A stretch of DNA of 64,000 bases from Austropuccinia psidii (taxonomy: Eukaryota > Basidiomycota > Pucciniomycetes > Pucciniales > Sphaerophragmiaceae), in contig JALGQZ010000015.1 of the NCBI GenBank assembly GCA_023105745.1, forward strand, positions 2,792,999 through 2,856,998, in the 5' to 3' direction. Every line of letters starts with the position of its first letter. Position 1 is the stretch's first letter. This document shows, one piece after another, positions 60,688 through 64,000 of the stretch. Made by a program: the position numbers and the translations under genes. Under the pieces are notes generated by a model, which did no database searches, was not told the DNA's origin, and was given only the letters and a program-made list of their open reading frames with translations.

Positions 60688-61648
60688 AAGGGCCGAAAAA
60701 GTACAGTAATATTTTTAACTAGATAAAACACCTCAGTATTATGATAAAATAGAGTGATATGAGATGAAATCTTTTCAAATTTAGAATAGAGAAATTCTAT
60801 GAATAGTTGGAACTAAGTGTCGCGTGGAAGTCCAATAAGACTCTTTTTAGGAGAATCCTCCCTGCCTCCTCTTGAGCTCCTCCGCTTTTGTCAGAAACCA
60901 CCCGGCACGGCCTACCACCATATAATGTAATATTCCCTTGATCTCAAAGGGGACGCATCATCCATAAGTAATCATATTTGGTAACATTTCCACCTCCCCA
61001 TTGTCACATTTTGTGAATTATCCAAACTTCCAATATATGCATTGAAATTCCACAGCATTGTACATCTGTAAAGGGGTATATTCATGAAGGATTTACCCAC
61101 AAAAGAGACATCACCTTTTCAAGAAAGGCAAGACAATCCAAATCACATTCCAACCGATTAAAAGCCTGCTGCACTCAAACCAAATACCAAGACTTTAGCT
61201 GCACTCCAACCCCTTATGTAATAGAGCTATATTGTTATATCTGTAATAAGGTTTAAGCCATGTATGATTGCGTGCCAGCGTACATGGTTTGAATGTCAAT
61301 CCCCTCAAATCAATGTTGACACATCCCTATTGGAACACCCCTCAAGGGTCAAAACCGCAGTATCGCCATGTGTAAATAAAATAGAATATGTATGAGCATT
61401 GAGCAGCATGGCATTTTACCCAATTAAACTCCTAACCAGTTCCGCCATCCAGATGAGACATGTTACACTCCATCAGCTGCAGCTCATGCACCATTACAAA
61501 TGGGATAAAATTCTCAGCTGGCTCAAACCATCTCCCCCTTCATAAATAATCACTCAATTTTTTTGCCAATTAATAACACTCCTAAACACTTTCACATCAG
61601 CCATAGATATTTATACACAAACCAACCGTACTCCCAATTCCTGCAACA
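60688..61648. other. divergent intergenic region with a palindrome
   Basis: Upstream region shared by the minus-strand gene and the transposase gene. It holds palindrome copy 4 but no supported gene. Confidence 0.5.
61262..61283. repeat. 22-bp palindrome, copy 4 (diverged)
   Basis: Left arm GTATGATTGC, right arm GCCAGCGTAC. CCAT/ATGG extends the symmetry outward. It lies 366 bp before the transposase start. Confidence 0.5.
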
Positions 61649-64000
61649 ATGACAACCCGCCGCTATTCCTCAATGCGTATATGCATGTGTCAACACTGCT
61701 CAACTCAAACACACTCTTCCCCTGAGGGTGATATGCCTGGAGCTGCCTTCACACCTTTCCAATATAAACAGCACATTAAAAAGCTCAAATCAACCATTGC
61801 ACCCAAATCTCTTCAACACATCCCTACTTCTGCATCAGCATCTGAGTGCCCACAGCTTCTATTGGATCAAATATTCCCAGCTGATTATTCACCATGGGCC
61901 CAAAGCACCTTCTCCACAGCACCGGGGCTCAATTCAACTGCACAGAAACCATACAGCAGAAGTCAAACCCTTCCCCCACAAGACCTTGGAATGATAATAT
62001 CTGCCATTCTATCATAAAGGTATAATATACCCCGCAGGGCTTCACACATTCTCAACCCCGCCCTAAACCTGCTGATCAAGTCCAGCATCTCAAGCTCCAG
62101 TGGTCCCCCCATTCCTGCATTCCATATACCTCAAGATCTTAGTACCATATTTGAACATCTCCAATTGGAGCCAGTGATTCAAAACTATATATGTTGTCCT
62201 CAATGTTTCTCTCTTAATGGCCTTACTGAATCAGTCACAACTGACCAACCCCACTGTCAATGCCATAATGACCCAAATGATCATGATCCCCCTTGCACAC
62301 AATCATTAGGAAAATTCATCTATTCATTTGAACCCAGCACCCAAAACACAACCAAAATGAAGCAAAAATTTATACCAACAAAACATTTCATTTATCAACC
62401 ATTCAAAAATTGGCTTGCCAGATTTCTCCAGCGGGCTGGAATTATGGAAATTCTGCATCAACATCAACAATCCCAAACTCCCGAAGATTCCCCAAAATGT
62501 GACGTCTGGGATGGATTGGTCTGGAGACACTTCACTGGCACTAGAAATATCCATGACCATTCCTGGTGCATTGGCCTTCTCCATTTATGTGGACTGGTTT
62601 AATGCACATGGAAAGTCCACCCGGTTGGCCAGCATTGGACCTATCATGCTTATTTGAGCCAACTTGCCTTCAATTGAATTATTTATTAATGCCACTCATC
62701 AACGAGCTCAAAGAGCTATGGCAAGGTTACCATTTTTCACCCACCTCAACAGGTCCTTCAGGATCCTTTATCCGTGTTGCCATTCTCACAGCCATTGCGG
62801 ATGTGGTTGCCATGCGCAAGCTTACTGGATTTATTTCCCATTCAGGAAACCAGTTTTGTAATTTTTGCACCATTCACAAAGCTCAAATTGAAGAAATTGG
62901 TCCTCAATTTCACTACACACGCTCATATCAAAATCATAAATCAACCATTGCCAAATGGCTTCGGGCAACCCCACAACAAAGAAAAGCAATTTTCTCTGAG
63001 TATGAAGTGCGATATTCAATTTTAGAAGACCTTCCGTATTGGGATGCAACCAGAATGGTTAATCTTGACATAAAGCATAATTTAATACTTGGAATTTTGA
63101 AGGATCATGCAACTTTCAAATTGTGCATTCCAGAGTCCAAATCAAAAATTTACCTCAGGTCCCGCAGGAAATCCAATGAAACCAAAAGTTCAGACTCAGA
63201 TTCCATGACCTCCAACAGCTCTCTTGATAAAATCACATTGAGAGAGGCCCGCTCCCTGAGAAGAGATGCAGCAAAAATAATCAATGAGCCACTCCCCACT
63301 ACTTCCACCTGAAAAAACTACTTCCCAATGCCCACCCCTCACATGGAACATTCATCTAGTGGTTCTGCGGAGATTCCTTCATTTGATGCGGATTACATCC
63401 CCACTGAATTGGATATCACTGCACTGAGTGATCACCAGATCAAGGGTGAGGCTCTGGAGCATCTCCGACAAATCATATCTGAGACGATAATTCCCTCATC
63501 ATGGACAAGAGTACCTCGCAACATGGGTTCCCCCTCTCATGGTAGCTTAAAAGCCGCTGAATGGGCTCTCTTATATAAGGTCTATATTCCATTTTTAATG
63601 CTCAGTCAACAGATGTCATTAGATGTACACCAATCTGCAAACATTCAAAGAAAAATGGGTCAGTCAGAAGAACCTGCAAATTAACTAACCAAGAATACAT
63701 TCCATTTGATTAGTGCTATCAACATTGCCACAAGTTGAACTGTTTCAATAGATGATGCGACTGCATTTGCTGAACATTGGAAAAAATTCCGCCTTTCCAA
63801 TCAACTCCTGTTCCCAAAACAGAAAAGTAAACCAAATCATCATTTTGCTGATCATATTCCGGAACTCTTCCAAGGTTGGGGCCCAGCACAAGCCTCAGCC
63901 ACATGGGGTTATGAGCGCTTGATTGTAGTATTTGCAAAAATGCCAACAAATAACAAAATATGTATTCCAATTAATAAGATCAATATATTCACATTGATTA
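61649..64000 (+). pseudogene. Tnp2-type (CACTA/EnSpm-like) transposase, decayed, continues past the window
   Basis: Tnp2 transposases move CACTA-type DNA transposons. The first 122 codons hold a Cys/His-rich start (MRICMCQHCSTQTH). A zinc-binding piece, YICCPQCFSLNG with CHCQ-like cysteines, follows at about 62190-62290. CDVWDGLVWRHFTG leads to AFSIYVDWFNAHGKST near 62590, equivalent to the DGFNPFG block. LINELKELWQGYHF and IADVVAMRKLTGFISHSGNQFCNFC follow near 62705-62870. NLDIKHNLILGILKDH near 63060 matches the D.MHNL.LG..K.H block, with Lys for Met. Frame changes near 62550 and 62650, a deletion of the GI.PGPK region, a TGA at 63310 and a shift near 63660 show decay. Confidence 0.75.

Noticed and set aside
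1..64000. tRNA and rRNA genes
   Set aside because: Scanned for T-loop-like GTTCRA motifs with flanking stems and for rRNA-like blocks; none convincing by eye.

Overview
The window looks like a repeat-rich piece of a rust-fungus genome (Basidiomycota, Pucciniales). The retrotransposon gag and pol reading frames resemble proteins I associate with Austropuccinia psidii. That species call is recognition, not a search result. Supporting signs are short 47-68 nt GT-AG introns, very AT-rich mobile DNA on the left, more balanced base composition on the right, and rust-type multicopy genes. I see no rRNA, tRNA, CRISPR or bacterial-type features. Almost every gene is broken by stops, frameshifts or insertions, so this is largely a transposon graveyard.

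Left part (1-2460): a decayed PIF/Harbinger transposase on the + strand and, convergent to it, a possible second ORF of the same element. From 2463 to 44001 the window is one nested stack of LTR retrotransposons whose order can be read from 5-bp target-site duplications (TSDs). A plus-oriented 1.8-kb-type LTR (called L0) starts at 2463. It was hit by a solo LTR (S1, 2775-4662, TSD AATAA). It was hit again by a minus-strand Ty3/gypsy element (E2, 4834-24790, TSD CCACA). E2's 3' LTR was in turn hit by a plus-strand sister copy (E1, 5930-15880, TSD CTTTT). A third hit in L0 is a minus-strand chromovirus (E4, 25721-44001), whose 3' LTR was later hit by a younger minus-strand gypsy element (E3, 25749-35413, TSD AAGAG). 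E3 is the best preserved: near-identical 1437/1438-bp LTRs, a 979-codon gag-pol frame, an intact YIDD reverse-transcriptase motif and a probable spliced gag leader. E4's 5' LTR is cut off at about 44001 and the remainder of L0 is missing.

Right part (44002-64000): an accessory block of non-LTR genes, most or all decayed. In order: a tandem array of about 48-bp units with a 22-bp palindrome beside it; a multi-exon + strand gene of unknown function interrupted by a solo E3-family LTR (S2, TSD AATAG); a TET/JBP-like 2OG-Fe(II) dioxygenase gene (+); another 22-bp palindrome and a second tandem array that shares a 15-bp core with the first; a minus-strand four-exon gene with an N-terminal cysteine cluster of permuted Zn2Cys6 type; a SNF2-family helicase with clear introns (+); a minus-strand gene of unknown function; a fourth copy of the palindrome; and a Tnp2/CACTA-type transposase running off the window end (+).

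The most interesting hypothesis is that 44.4-51.5 kb is a mobile or formerly mobile unit carrying a DNA-modification (TET/JBP) gene, bounded symmetrically by palindromes and repeat arrays, in a neighbourhood with chromatin-remodeller and transposase genes. TET/JBP expansions tied to DNA transposons are known in basidiomycetes, but this architecture is not one I recognise.
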